The position numbers and the translations under genes are program-made. A stretch of DNA of 37,651 bases from Bacteroidia bacterium (GTDB lineage: Bacteria > Bacteroidota > Bacteroidia > CAIKAF01): NCBI GenBank assembly GCA_016742095.1, contig JACVCJ010000035.1, positions 1 to 37,651 of the forward strand. Reading direction: 5' to 3'. This document shows, in pieces, positions 14,620 to 22,173 of this stretch. Every line of letters begins with the position of its first letter. Position 1 is the first letter of the stretch. A model generated the notes under the pieces. It ran no database searches, was not told where the DNA came from, and was given only the letters and a program-made list of their open reading frames with translations.

Positions 14620-15078
14620 TCAGGATGCGGCAAAGCGAAAATCGAAAGCGCCTTGGCGAAGATGCACCCCGTATTCGAGCCAGGCTTTGAGGCAGGCCAG
14701 GAAATTGGCCCAGCCTTCGGTATTTCCCTTCAGCCAGTTGAGATCGGGCGTACCGCTGATACTCCGCTCCGTAATCCGTATCACGGTAGAACCATCGCCG
14801 TAAGGCTCCAGCTGCATTTCATTCATGTGCTCACGGCCGTCCACGTCCCAGTAACAGGAAATGTACCTGTCCTTTTCGATCCGACCCACCCGCACGGGCA
14901 CATCGTCGGGGAATTCAGGAAAATGCCAGATGAGTTCACGCCCTTCTTCCATACGTCCGCTGCCGTCCGAAATAAAATAGTTTGCCATACGGGCCGGATC
15001 TACGATCGCTTCAAACACTTCGTGTACGGGCTTCTGCACCTGAAGAGCTGCATGAATCACCATTTCTTCTGTACGCAT
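14620..15078 (-). CDS. SRPBCC/AHSA1-like START-fold protein
   Basis: A 152-residue cytoplasmic protein. It starts with MVIHAALQVQKPVHEVFEAIVDPARMANYFISDGSG at about residue 6, has a central strand-rich part and a C-terminal helix with GWANFLACLKAWLEYG; these are landmarks of the AHSA1 branch of SRPBCC. The WHFPEFPDDVPVRV segment is typical of a Bacteroidota subgroup. ATG 15078 is preferred over an upstream GTG because it gives the normal family N-terminus. The ligand is unknown. Its start codon lies within a 9-bp-arm inverted repeat (15077-15103) that may affect translation. Confidence 0.83.
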   Translation of the reverse strand: MRTEEMVIHAALQVQKPVHEVFEAIVDPARMANYFISDGSGRMEEGRELIWHFPEFPDDVPVRVGRIEKDRYISCYWDVDGREHMNEMQLEPYGDGSTVIRITERSISGTPDLNWLKGNTEGWANFLACLKAWLEYGVHLRQGAFDFRFAAS

Positions 15079-15103
15079 ATTGCTGGTTTTGATACAGCAA
15101 TAT
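15077..15103 (-). promoter_or_regulatory. Inverted repeat covering the SRPBCC start
   Basis: ATATTGCTG and CAGCAATAT are perfect nine-base arms around a nine-base spacer. The lower arm overlaps the first two bases of the ATG at 15078, so an mRNA hairpin would hide the ribosome site. Confidence 0.55.
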
Positions 15104-15284
15104 ACAAAAATCACCGGTACTGTAAAAGCGCCTGTTCAGGGCTCAGGACAGGCCCGTATTGTTTTGGAGTATTTCTTGTTGTACCTTTACCGTATCATTA
15201 TCAAACCTTAACTATGTATGACCGGCCCTACCTGTGAGTATACCATTATCCTGTAATTTTTGTTCAACGGATCACGCCCGTGCC

Positions 15285-16709
15285 TCAGCGGTTTTCCCGT
15301 ATGATGCGCAATGCCTGTTCCATTTCCGTATCCCTCCCGGAAAGACGGTCCTGTAAACTGCCCTGCAGAGGATGATCGGGTGCTGTTCCGCGGCCCCGGT
15401 GCAGCGTTGTGTCCACCGCCGTCGTATACTTCTGCAATGGTATGGTAAGGATGAGTCCCGGCGGCACCACGGTTTCGGGCATCATACCGCTGTTATTGCC
15501 CTGGTAAGCGCCCCCACTTTCTTCGCCGATAACGGAGACTTTGCCATTGTAGCGGAGCACGGCGGTAAGATCACTGCAGGACGACATGCACAAACCGTTC
15601 GTAAGCAGCCAGCAGCGGCCTGCGTAAGCATTGCGGGCCGGTTTCTGAGGTTCGTAAAAATCGAACTCCTTTGTGAACGGCGTCTTCTGCCAGAGGTAGC
15701 GACCTTCACTCAATACCGGTTTACGGTAGAACAGGCGTGCGGCGCCTTTTATTTCCGCAGCAATAGCGGGTGTAACCTCGATACGGTCCCAGTAACGGAA
15801 GGTACTGTCGAAAAAATACGAGGCCAGGAAAGCTGCATGGGCGTCGGTGCCGCCGGTGTTGTAACGTAGATCGAGCAGCAGGTCGCGGATACCTTCACGG
15901 CGCAGGCTGCGGAATGTTTTACGTATAAAAGGCCGGAAGCGTTGCCCCGCAGCACGGACCGGCGTACGTGCAAAACTGCGTATCCGCAGGATACCGATGC
16001 CTTCCTGTATTTCGAACTGCAGGGGCTTTTCGCCGGCAAAAGGCAGCGGAGGCATGGCCGTAGCTGCTAACCCGGAAAGTTCAACGGTTTTTTGTTCTCC
16101 ATCCTGCATTACCCCGAGTACATATAGCGTATCGGCCCCGATCATGCTCTGGTACCACTGCGGAAAGCGGTGGTTGAGCATACGCAGCTTCAGGGTCTGG
16201 TTATACCCGTCGGAAGGGATGGCGTTCATAAGTATACGTAATACATCCGGAACGGGGCGGCCGTTGATGCTTAAAATTTCGGCACCGGGTGTTAATTGTG
16301 GTACTGCGGAAAGATCGCGAAGCACATATACATGCCTGTCTTCGCCGATAAACAGTTCCAGCGGCAGCAGACCGGGAAGAGCCGCCAGTTTTTCCGTGTA
16401 TTCCGCAGGCAGCGCAATGCCGGTGTGCAGGCAGCCGATCTGGGCCAGCAGCGGTTTCAGCAGGCGGTAATACCCGAGACCGTTCAGAGGCCTGTTGATG
16501 GAAGCCGCAGCGGAATCGAGCCGCACACGAAAACGCTCTGGTGTGGTGTAGCGGTAAAATCCCGGGTGTTTAAGGGCCGCTTCATCCATAAGGTCATAGA
16601 GCCAGTGCCGCAAACTATCCACAGGCCAGGTACGCTGCGGATCAAAGGAGGTCTGGGCATACAGCGGGAAGAAGGCAACAAACAGGAAAACGCTCAGGTA
16701 AGATCTCAT
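15285..16709 (-). CDS. Secreted S41-type (tail-specific) peptidase-like protein
   Basis: A 474-residue protein with a signal peptide (about 1-18). Residues about 120-220 contain a PDZ-like element (PGAEILSINGRPVPDVL), and about 235-450 an S41 core with GIGILRIRSFAR, DLLLDLRYNTGG, LTNGLCMSSCSD (probable nucleophile Ser376) and GEESGGAYQGNNSG. Such proteins cut proteins near their C-termini or act as periplasmic processing enzymes. The usual acidic residue a few places after the Ser appears as a changed sequence (SCSD), so activity is not certain. It stands alone. Confidence 0.82.
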   Translation of the reverse strand: MRSYLSVFLFVAFFPLYAQTSFDPQRTWPVDSLRHWLYDLMDEAALKHPGFYRYTTPERFRVRLDSAAASINRPLNGLGYYRLLKPLLAQIGCLHTGIALPAEYTEKLAALPGLLPLELFIGEDRHVYVLRDLSAVPQLTPGAEILSINGRPVPDVLRILMNAIPSDGYNQTLKLRMLNHRFPQWYQSMIGADTLYVLGVMQDGEQKTVELSGLAATAMPPLPFAGEKPLQFEIQEGIGILRIRSFARTPVRAAGQRFRPFIRKTFRSLRREGIRDLLLDLRYNTGGTDAHAAFLASYFFDSTFRYWDRIEVTPAIAAEIKGAARLFYRKPVLSEGRYLWQKTPFTKEFDFYEPQKPARNAYAGRCWLLTNGLCMSSCSDLTAVLRYNGKVSVIGEESGGAYQGNNSGMMPETVVPPGLILTIPLQKYTTAVDTTLHRGRGTAPDHPLQGSLQDRLSGRDTEMEQALRIIRENR

Positions 16710-17153
16710 ACGGGAAGATAACGGCGGAGCACCCAGGGCTATTGTAGCAGGTGAATTACGGACTTTCTTTCCCGACGGTACGAATTAACTGACGATCAAT
16801 ATATTTTAACAAAAAACAGATAATTTAACTTTCATTTTTTCGATCTCTTTTTTAGGTTTGTCATCCAAACCAATACCTTATGCTGTTATGACCTGTCCTT
16901 CTTTTTTACTTGGACTTTTCCCGTAATTTTTGTTTTGTGCGTTAAATGCTGACCTGTATGTGCAGGCATCAGGATTTTTTCCGTGCATTCCGCCGCGTCT
17001 CCGCGTGATGATCATTCACGCCTTTCATTTTCGTATATACGTTAATGCGGCATTCGTATGTCCTTCTCCCAATGTAACTACGTAGTTTTTTTAATAACGG
17101 AGGCAGCCGAAAATCCGATCCCAGAGTAGGCAAAAAATCCAATCCTTACTAAC
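16710..17153 (+). promoter_or_regulatory. 444-bp leader region of the 633-residue gene
   Basis: No gene is seen. A perfect -7 box TAGGTTTG lies at 16853-16860, overlapping a hairpin GGTTTG-TCATC-CAAACC. If used, it gives a 5' leader of about 287 nt. Further dyads are GCGTGA-TGATCAT-TCACGC near 17005 and AACTACGTAGTT followed by T near 17078. Other functions cannot be seen. Confidence 0.4.
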
Positions 17154-19055
17154 ATGAGTAACTATGTTATCAACGGGAAGCTGAAGGGTTTCCTGTGCAA
17201 AGACTGCAGTGAACCGATCTTTCCTGCAGAAGTGTACCTGTACCTGCCCTGGCAGGAAAAAAGTCTGCTGGCCAATGTGGTGGCAGGCACCAAAGAAACG
17301 TTCCGGCAGGTTAACGAAAAAGAGGCAAAACAGCGCGAACATCTGCTCCTTACCAAAACAGAGACCGATGCCGAGGGCAACTTCCGCATAGAAGTAGACC
17401 CCAAACATGTCGGTTCGGCCTTCGACATCGACTTTGTATGTAAAAGCGTTCCCCGCAAGCTGTTTGGCGGCATCCAGGGAGAGCCCGAACCACCGGCGCC
17501 GAAACAGTTTCATCTTACGACCATTGCACCGCGCTGGGCCATGCAGAAACAAGCCGGAAACCCACAGGAAACACCGGAGATGTTCTTTAAATGGGAATAC
17601 GTTATCCCGGCCAACTGGTGGTGTATGATCCGCGGAGCACTCTTTGATGCATGGCTGATCTGCGGCCACCTGCGCAACTGCAAAACGGGCAAACCGATCG
17701 CCCGTGCCACAGTACAGGCCTGGGATGCCGACCTGCTCTCCGACGATTTCCTGGGCTCGGCGGTTACGGATGCCAATGGTCATTTCCGCATCGATTACAG
17801 CAGTGCCGACTTTCGCCAGAATGCCTTTCCGCTCAACCTGGAGACCGATCCTGCCTGGCCTTTTTTCAGTAAGGGGCCCGATATCTATTTCAAAGCAACG
17901 CTGGGTGGGGTGAGTCTTGTGGACGAAGGACATGCCCAGCGCCGGAACAATGTGGGATATTGTCTTTGCGTAGACCTGTGCACGGAAATACAGGTGGCAG
18001 ATAACCCCGACGGGAGTTTTCCGAGTGCCTGGACCGGTATCGGTAAGCGCTTTAACATCTCCTGGGACGGCCATGAAGATGATTTTGATGCCGAAGGTTA
18101 CGCCGGGCATGAGAAATATGCACTGTGCGGGAACATTCGTCTTACCGGGCAGGCTCCGGCCAGGTCTGCAGCCGGGAACCCCGTTCAGTACCGCTTTCTG
18201 GTTAGTCACCACACTACGCCCAATGGTTCGGCCAGTCCGGCATTTACCGACTATAAAACCGTAGGCGTAACAGCGGGGCTGTTTGTTCCTTCCGTAGTGG
18301 CCAAGCTTATACGTAACACATTTCCGTTCCCTGTTTATTCCGTGAGAAGTGCACAGGAAGACTTTGATGCAGAAGGCTGGTTCGACATCAACAAAGCTAT
18401 TGAACGGACAAGGACGCTGAACGGCCTGGGTGATCTGGGTAATTATTCCCTGATCGATGAAGATACCCTGATCACCCTGAACACGGCGGCGTTGACCACA
18501 GCTCCGGATTTCTCGGGAATACCGCTGGATGCCGGAGATCCCTTCCCGGCAGACCGGAAGGTAGCCATAGAGAAAATTGCGATCCGCTTTGAAATACGCG
18601 AAGTGACCGACGCTGCAGCTCCCGCGTATGCTATCGTAGCCGGCAGCGGAAAAACGCTGAACTCCGCTATAATAAGTAATAACAGGGCTTTTGGCAGGCT
18701 CGATATCGACAAACTTAAAGCGACGGGCAGCTGTGCTCCTATCAGCGGCGATATACATGCGCTTTACACGCTGTACCATCCACACCTGCAATCGGCCTCC
18801 ATTACCCTGTGGAACAACAGCCATACGATCACCCGCAGCCTGAGCGATCCATTCCTTCCCTTAAGCGGAAATACCGATGCTTCCGTGCAGGATAATAACA
18901 GCACAACGCTTAAGATCAATAACCCGGACAATCTTTCTCCATGTACTTACACATTAGCACTGGATGTGTCGGCACGCCTTCATAACGGGGATGATATCAC
19001 AGGATATCTCGGTCGCAACAGCGATACTGTAGAAACGTTCTTTTACGGAGGTTAG
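17154..19055 (+). CDS. Large protein with two transthyretin-like beta domains
   Basis: A 633-residue protein without signal peptide or membrane helix, so probably cytoplasmic or exported by an unknown route. Two parts look like carboxypeptidase-regulatory/transthyretin-like domains: residues about 5-115 (ending TKTETDAEGNFRIEV and DFVCKSVPRK) and about 165-280 (ICGHLRNCKTGKPIARATVQAWDAD, then VTDANGHFRIDY). The TDAxGxFRI strand pair is shared by both. Residues 280-633 show beta-rich sequence with aspartate-rich stretches (HEDDFDAEGY, AQEDFDAEGWF) that may bind calcium. I do not recognise a family for the whole protein. It has a long leader and a strong terminator, so it is a single-gene unit. 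Confidence 0.75.
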   Translation: MSNYVINGKLKGFLCKDCSEPIFPAEVYLYLPWQEKSLLANVVAGTKETFRQVNEKEAKQREHLLLTKTETDAEGNFRIEVDPKHVGSAFDIDFVCKSVPRKLFGGIQGEPEPPAPKQFHLTTIAPRWAMQKQAGNPQETPEMFFKWEYVIPANWWCMIRGALFDAWLICGHLRNCKTGKPIARATVQAWDADLLSDDFLGSAVTDANGHFRIDYSSADFRQNAFPLNLETDPAWPFFSKGPDIYFKATLGGVSLVDEGHAQRRNNVGYCLCVDLCTEIQVADNPDGSFPSAWTGIGKRFNISWDGHEDDFDAEGYAGHEKYALCGNIRLTGQAPARSAAGNPVQYRFLVSHHTTPNGSASPAFTDYKTVGVTAGLFVPSVVAKLIRNTFPFPVYSVRSAQEDFDAEGWFDINKAIERTRTLNGLGDLGNYSLIDEDTLITLNTAALTTAPDFSGIPLDAGDPFPADRKVAIEKIAIRFEIREVTDAAAPAYAIVAGSGKTLNSAIISNNRAFGRLDIDKLKATGSCAPISGDIHALYTLYHPHLQSASITLWNNSHTITRSLSDPFLPLSGNTDASVQDNNSTTLKINNPDNLSPCTYTLALDVSARLHNGDDITGYLGRNSDTVETFFYGG

Positions 19056-19079
19056 AGCCGTTCTATGACCGTTTGACCC

Positions 19080-19110
19080 GGCCGGTCTGTTTAGGCAGAC
19101 CGGCCTTTTT
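19080..19110 (+). terminator. Strong terminator of the 633-residue gene
   Basis: GGCCGGTCTG pairs perfectly with CAGACCGGCC around a six-base loop and is followed by five T, 25 nt after the stop. Confidence 0.92.
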
Positions 19111-19125
19111 AGTATCAGCGATCAT

Positions 19126-19560
19126 GCAAATATCCCGGCGGTGGCGCTTAAAGCGAAACTTTTTTCTGCTCCAACCTGCTCAGTCAGGTCTGGAAGCGTC
19201 GGGATCGCTTCGCCATCCCGCCTTTCTAAAGGTCGAAATGATAAAGCAAATAGCCCGGTGCCGCCGCTTAAAGCGCGACTTTTTTCTGCTCCAACCTGCT
19301 CAGTCAGGTCTGGAAGCGTCGGGATCGCTGCGCCATCTCTCCTTACCAAAGGTCGAAATGATAAAGCAAATATCCCAGTAGTGCCACTTAAAGAGAGACT
19401 TTTTTCTGTTCCAACCTGCTCAGTCAGGTCTGGAAGCGTCGGGATTGCTGCGCCATCCCTCCTTACCAAAGGTCAAAATGTAAAAGCATACATTCCTGCT
19501 GTGCAGGAATGGCTTTTTTCATGTCTCCACCCGCTCAGGCAAGCCTGGCGTGTTTTGACA
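19126..19560. repeat. Tandem 120-bp repeats, three copies plus a degenerate fourth
   Basis: Units begin at 19126, 19246 and 19366 with an exact 120-bp period; a decayed partial unit begins at 19486. Each has three self-pairing parts: CGCTT-A-AAGCG (decayed in unit 3), a T tract followed by CCAACCTG-CTCAGT-CAGGTCTGG, and GGGAT-C-GC-TNC-GC-C-ATCCC. Because 120 is a multiple of three, long open frames exist on both strands, but none looks like a protein. The array fills the gap between two convergent transcription units and resembles a small non-coding repeat element that was copied in tandem. Confidence 0.9.
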
Positions 19561-19570
19561 TGAAAAAAGC
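19512..19570. repeat. 14-bp perfect inverted repeat beside tmRNA
   Basis: GCTTTTTTCATGTC (19512-19525) and GACATGAAAAAAGC (19557-19570) are perfect complements. Inside is a smaller dyad CAGGC-AA-GCCTG. The right arm overlaps the T tract of the tmRNA terminator. Confidence 0.85.
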
Positions 19571-19592
19571 GCCTCGCTTACAGCGAGGCGCT
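19563..19592 (-). terminator. tmRNA terminator
   Basis: On the minus strand GCGCCTCGCT pairs with AGCGAGGCGC around GTA and is followed by six T. Confidence 0.88.
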
Positions 19593-19606
19593 TTCTCATT
19601 CTCTTG

Positions 19607-19973
19607 TGGAGCCGGAGGGATTCGAACCCTCGTCCAAACACGTGACCCATAAGCTTTCTACACGTTTATTCTGCCTTTGCATTGTAGGCCCGCAACCTGA
19701 GGACAGACACCCTAATTACGGACTTAGTTGCTGTTTCTTATCCCTGCACCGCAACACAGCAGGGACCAGCCTTATTTGATCGAGGCTTCCGGACCTGATC
19801 CTAAAGGCTCGGACCAGGGGAAACCGCATGTTGCTAATCTTACTGATTAGGCAGCCATTGCAAAGTTGTAGCTATTGCCACTTGAAAGTTGATGGTCGAG
19901 ATTTGAGGGGAAACCAACAGCCCCCTACGTGCTTACCTACCGACCTGCCGCGCTGTCAAAACCAGTCGACCCC
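19607..19973 (-). ncRNA. ssrA: tmRNA (transfer-messenger RNA)
   Basis: On the minus strand the RNA starts GGGGTCGACTGG and ends with GGTTCGAATCCCTCCGGCTCCA; its ends pair as a tRNA-like acceptor stem. The T arm and loop are clear. The tag frame at 19850-19879 encodes GNSYNFAMAA followed by TAA; with the charged alanine the tag is (A)GNSYNFAMAA. It frees stalled ribosomes and marks the products for breakdown. The CCA end is not encoded. Length, about 367 nt, is within the normal range. Confidence 0.95.
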
Positions 19974-19987
19974 GGTATCGCTATATC

Positions 19988-20218
19988 TTAATACTGACGC
20001 TGATACATCTTATCGGCCAAAGCCTTTTTCACAAAGGGCTTCACCCTCGTTTGCTTCTTAACCATCACCAAAAGGTAACGTAACGATACAAATATTGCTC
20101 CTGTTATAAAAAACAGGAACGAACCACGGGTGCCGGTAAGCAAAGCTACCATACCTCCCGCGATGATCAGCCACCCGAGGGCGCCGACAGCCTTTAAGAC
20201 TTGTTTCTTCTTCGTCAT
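19988..20218 (-). CDS. Small two-helix membrane protein
   Basis: A 76-residue protein with two hydrophobic helices (about 10-30 and 34-52) and a basic C-terminus (VKKQTRVKPFVKKALADK). The ATG at 20218 gives MTKKKQVLKAVG; an upstream start would add five unlikely residues. A near-perfect Bacteroidota promoter lies 44 nt upstream (20262-20291). The gene ends 15 nt before the tmRNA 5' end on the same strand, so tmRNA may be transcribed from the same promoter. Function unknown. Confidence 0.7.
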   Translation of the reverse strand: MTKKKQVLKAVGALGWLIIAGGMVALLTGTRGSFLFFITGAIFVSLRYLLVMVKKQTRVKPFVKKALADKMYQRQY

Positions 20219-20261
20219 TTCCTGTAAAAACAATTAAGTTTTTCGTATTAAAATAAAAGTA

Positions 20262-20291
20262 CAAAATTACTAAAAAATACGATACAACAAA
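20262..20291 (-). promoter_or_regulatory. Promoter before the small membrane protein and tmRNA
   Basis: TAATTTTG (20262-20269) matches the -7 consensus; TTTG (20288-20291) is 18 nt upstream. It may also serve tmRNA, which has no separate clear box. Confidence 0.6.
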
Positions 20292-20369
20292 TACCCTGAT
20301 TGTTAATGTTTGTTTATCGCGAATTCAGCCTGTAACTGTAGTATACGTAATTTCTATACCAAATGTTGC

Positions 20370-22157
20370 TTAAAACTGGAAATATATGAACTTCTGCAGG
20401 TCGCCGCTCACGAACTGGTACGTGAAAAACACCGCCACCACGGCAAATACGGCCTGCAATACCCGCGGCCAGGACGCAAAAAATTCACGGTAACGCTCCT
20501 TCCAGCTTTCCGGCAGCCAGTGGATGATCATACCCAGCACAAAGATCAGGAACACCTTCCAGTACGCCGCCAGGATGTCCGGGGCCAGCTGCAGGTTGAA
20601 CTCGTACCACATTTTGTTGATCATGTCCTTCGCCGTTTTCATTTCCGGCGTATTGATGAGCTCCTGGGCCTGTCCGCGTACGTCTGACTTCTGTGCGTCC
20701 GCTGCGCGGAAGAAGATACGGGTAAGCGATATGAACACGAAAGTAATAAGTATACTAAAAATGCGCACCACCCAGGTCTTGTTCTCCTTAATGGGCGAAA
20801 TACGCTTCCACTGCCGGTAAAATACCATTCCCAGACCGTTGAGACCGCCCCAGATCACGAAGTTCCAGGACGGACCGTGCCACAGGCCGCCTACCAGCAT
20901 GGTGATCATCATATTGATATCGGTGGTCACGATCTTCTTCAGCTTGTCCAGCCCGAAACCAAACGCGTAAATAAGCAGCGCCAGCGGGGCAAACACACCG
21001 ATCAGCGATACGCAGCCGAACAGTACGTAATCGGCAAATTTATACTCGGGAATTTTGGCAAAGGCCAGGTAATACTGCCAGCTGAGCACGCCCACAATAA
21101 GTCCGATGATGCCCAGCCAGAGAAAGGTTCCCACACTGGCCCTCTTGTTCCCCCCGAGCGGAATATACAGGTAGTCGCGCAGCCAGGTGGAAAGCGAAAT
21201 ATGCCAGCGGCGCCAGAAATCGGATACGTTCTGGGCCTTGTAGGGCGAATTGAAGTTCTGTGTAAGGTGAAAGCCCATGAGTCCCGCTACCCCGATGGCA
21301 ATATCTGTATAGCCCGAAAAATCGGCATATACCTGCAGGGAATACAGCATAATGCTCATGAAGTTCTCGAAACCCGTGTACATGCCGGGATTGGCAAAAA
21401 CGCGGTCGATAAAGTTCACGGCCATATAATCGCCGATCACCAGTTTTTTAATGAGGCCGTTCAGTATCCAGAAAACGGCTATACCAAAGGCTTTGCGCGA
21501 GAGTGAATAGGGTGCGTAAAGCTGTGGCAGGAATTCCGAAGCACGTACGATGGGGCCGGCCACCAGCTGTGGGAAAAACGATACATAAAACCCGAAGTCG
21601 AGCAGGGAACGCGCCGGTTCCAGGCGTCGTTTATACACGTCGAGCGTATAGGAAAGGGTCTGGAAGGTATAGAACGAAACACCCACGGGCAATACGATCT
21701 TGTCCACATCGAAGGTATTCCCGCCGAAAAAGCCATTGCCGAACACCGCCAGGTGATTGATCACCTCTGCACTGCCGTTGAACAGGGTATTGTAGCTGGC
21801 CGTAAAGAAATAGGCATATTTGAAATAGGCGAGGATCGAAAGATTGATGATCACGGACAGGGACACCAGCAGCAGGCGCAGCCACTGTTTCGGAGATCGG
21901 GCGATGATCTTCGAAAAGTTGTAGTCCATGGTGATGGTAAACAGCAGCAGCAGAAAGAAAAGGCCGCTGGTTTTATAGTAAAAGAATACAGAGACTACAA
22001 AAAGGAACAGGGAACGCATCTTTTTGCGTTCGTAGATGAAGGAATCCACCGCCAGTACGGCTGCGAAGAAAAGCCAGAAGAACATGCCCGTAAAAATGAA
22101 GGGCGAGTCCGGGGAAAACACAAAAAACGCTTTCAGAAATTTCAGCACAGGTTCCAT
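20370..22157 (-). CDS. MBOAT O-acyltransferase (AlgI-like)
   Basis: A 595-residue inner-membrane protein with about ten or more helices. The MBOAT core is visible as DFSGYTDIAIG, FNSPYKAQNVSDFWRRWHISLSTWLRDYLYIPLGG and the catalytic histidine in GGLWHGPSWNF (His427). It moves acyl groups, usually acetyl, from a cytoplasmic donor across the membrane to a periplasmic acceptor. It is longer than AlgI (about 500) because of an extra C-terminal segment of about 90 residues. It is the last gene of a unit with two SGNH proteins, which fits acetylation of an exported polysaccharide or cell-wall sugar. Confidence 0.9.
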   Translation of the reverse strand: MEPVLKFLKAFFVFSPDSPFIFTGMFFWLFFAAVLAVDSFIYERKKMRSLFLFVVSVFFYYKTSGLFFLLLLFTITMDYNFSKIIARSPKQWLRLLLVSLSVIINLSILAYFKYAYFFTASYNTLFNGSAEVINHLAVFGNGFFGGNTFDVDKIVLPVGVSFYTFQTLSYTLDVYKRRLEPARSLLDFGFYVSFFPQLVAGPIVRASEFLPQLYAPYSLSRKAFGIAVFWILNGLIKKLVIGDYMAVNFIDRVFANPGMYTGFENFMSIMLYSLQVYADFSGYTDIAIGVAGLMGFHLTQNFNSPYKAQNVSDFWRRWHISLSTWLRDYLYIPLGGNKRASVGTFLWLGIIGLIVGVLSWQYYLAFAKIPEYKFADYVLFGCVSLIGVFAPLALLIYAFGFGLDKLKKIVTTDINMMITMLVGGLWHGPSWNFVIWGGLNGLGMVFYRQWKRISPIKENKTWVVRIFSILITFVFISLTRIFFRAADAQKSDVRGQAQELINTPEMKTAKDMINKMWYEFNLQLAPDILAAYWKVFLIFVLGMIIHWLPESWKERYREFFASWPRVLQAVFAVVAVFFTYQFVSGDLQKFIYFQF

Positions 22158-22173
22158 TCAGTCTTTCCTGGTA

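Noticed and set aside
15250-16935. GTAATTTTTGTT found near 15255 and 16927 as a possible shared element
   Set aside because: The match is short and AT-rich, and the flanks do not agree.
17091-18824. 577-codon open frame on the minus strand
   Set aside because: It is antisense to the 633-residue gene, with no protein-like motif pattern, and begins inside that gene.
19126-19485. The 120-bp repeats as a CRISPR array
   Set aside because: The whole 120-bp unit is repeated; there are no unique spacers and no cas genes.
19122-19563. Open frames on both strands in the 120-bp repeats (115 and 140 codons)
   Set aside because: The period is a multiple of three, so any stop-free unit stays open in every copy. 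The two strands give equally long frames, and variation favours RNA or DNA pairing rather than codons.
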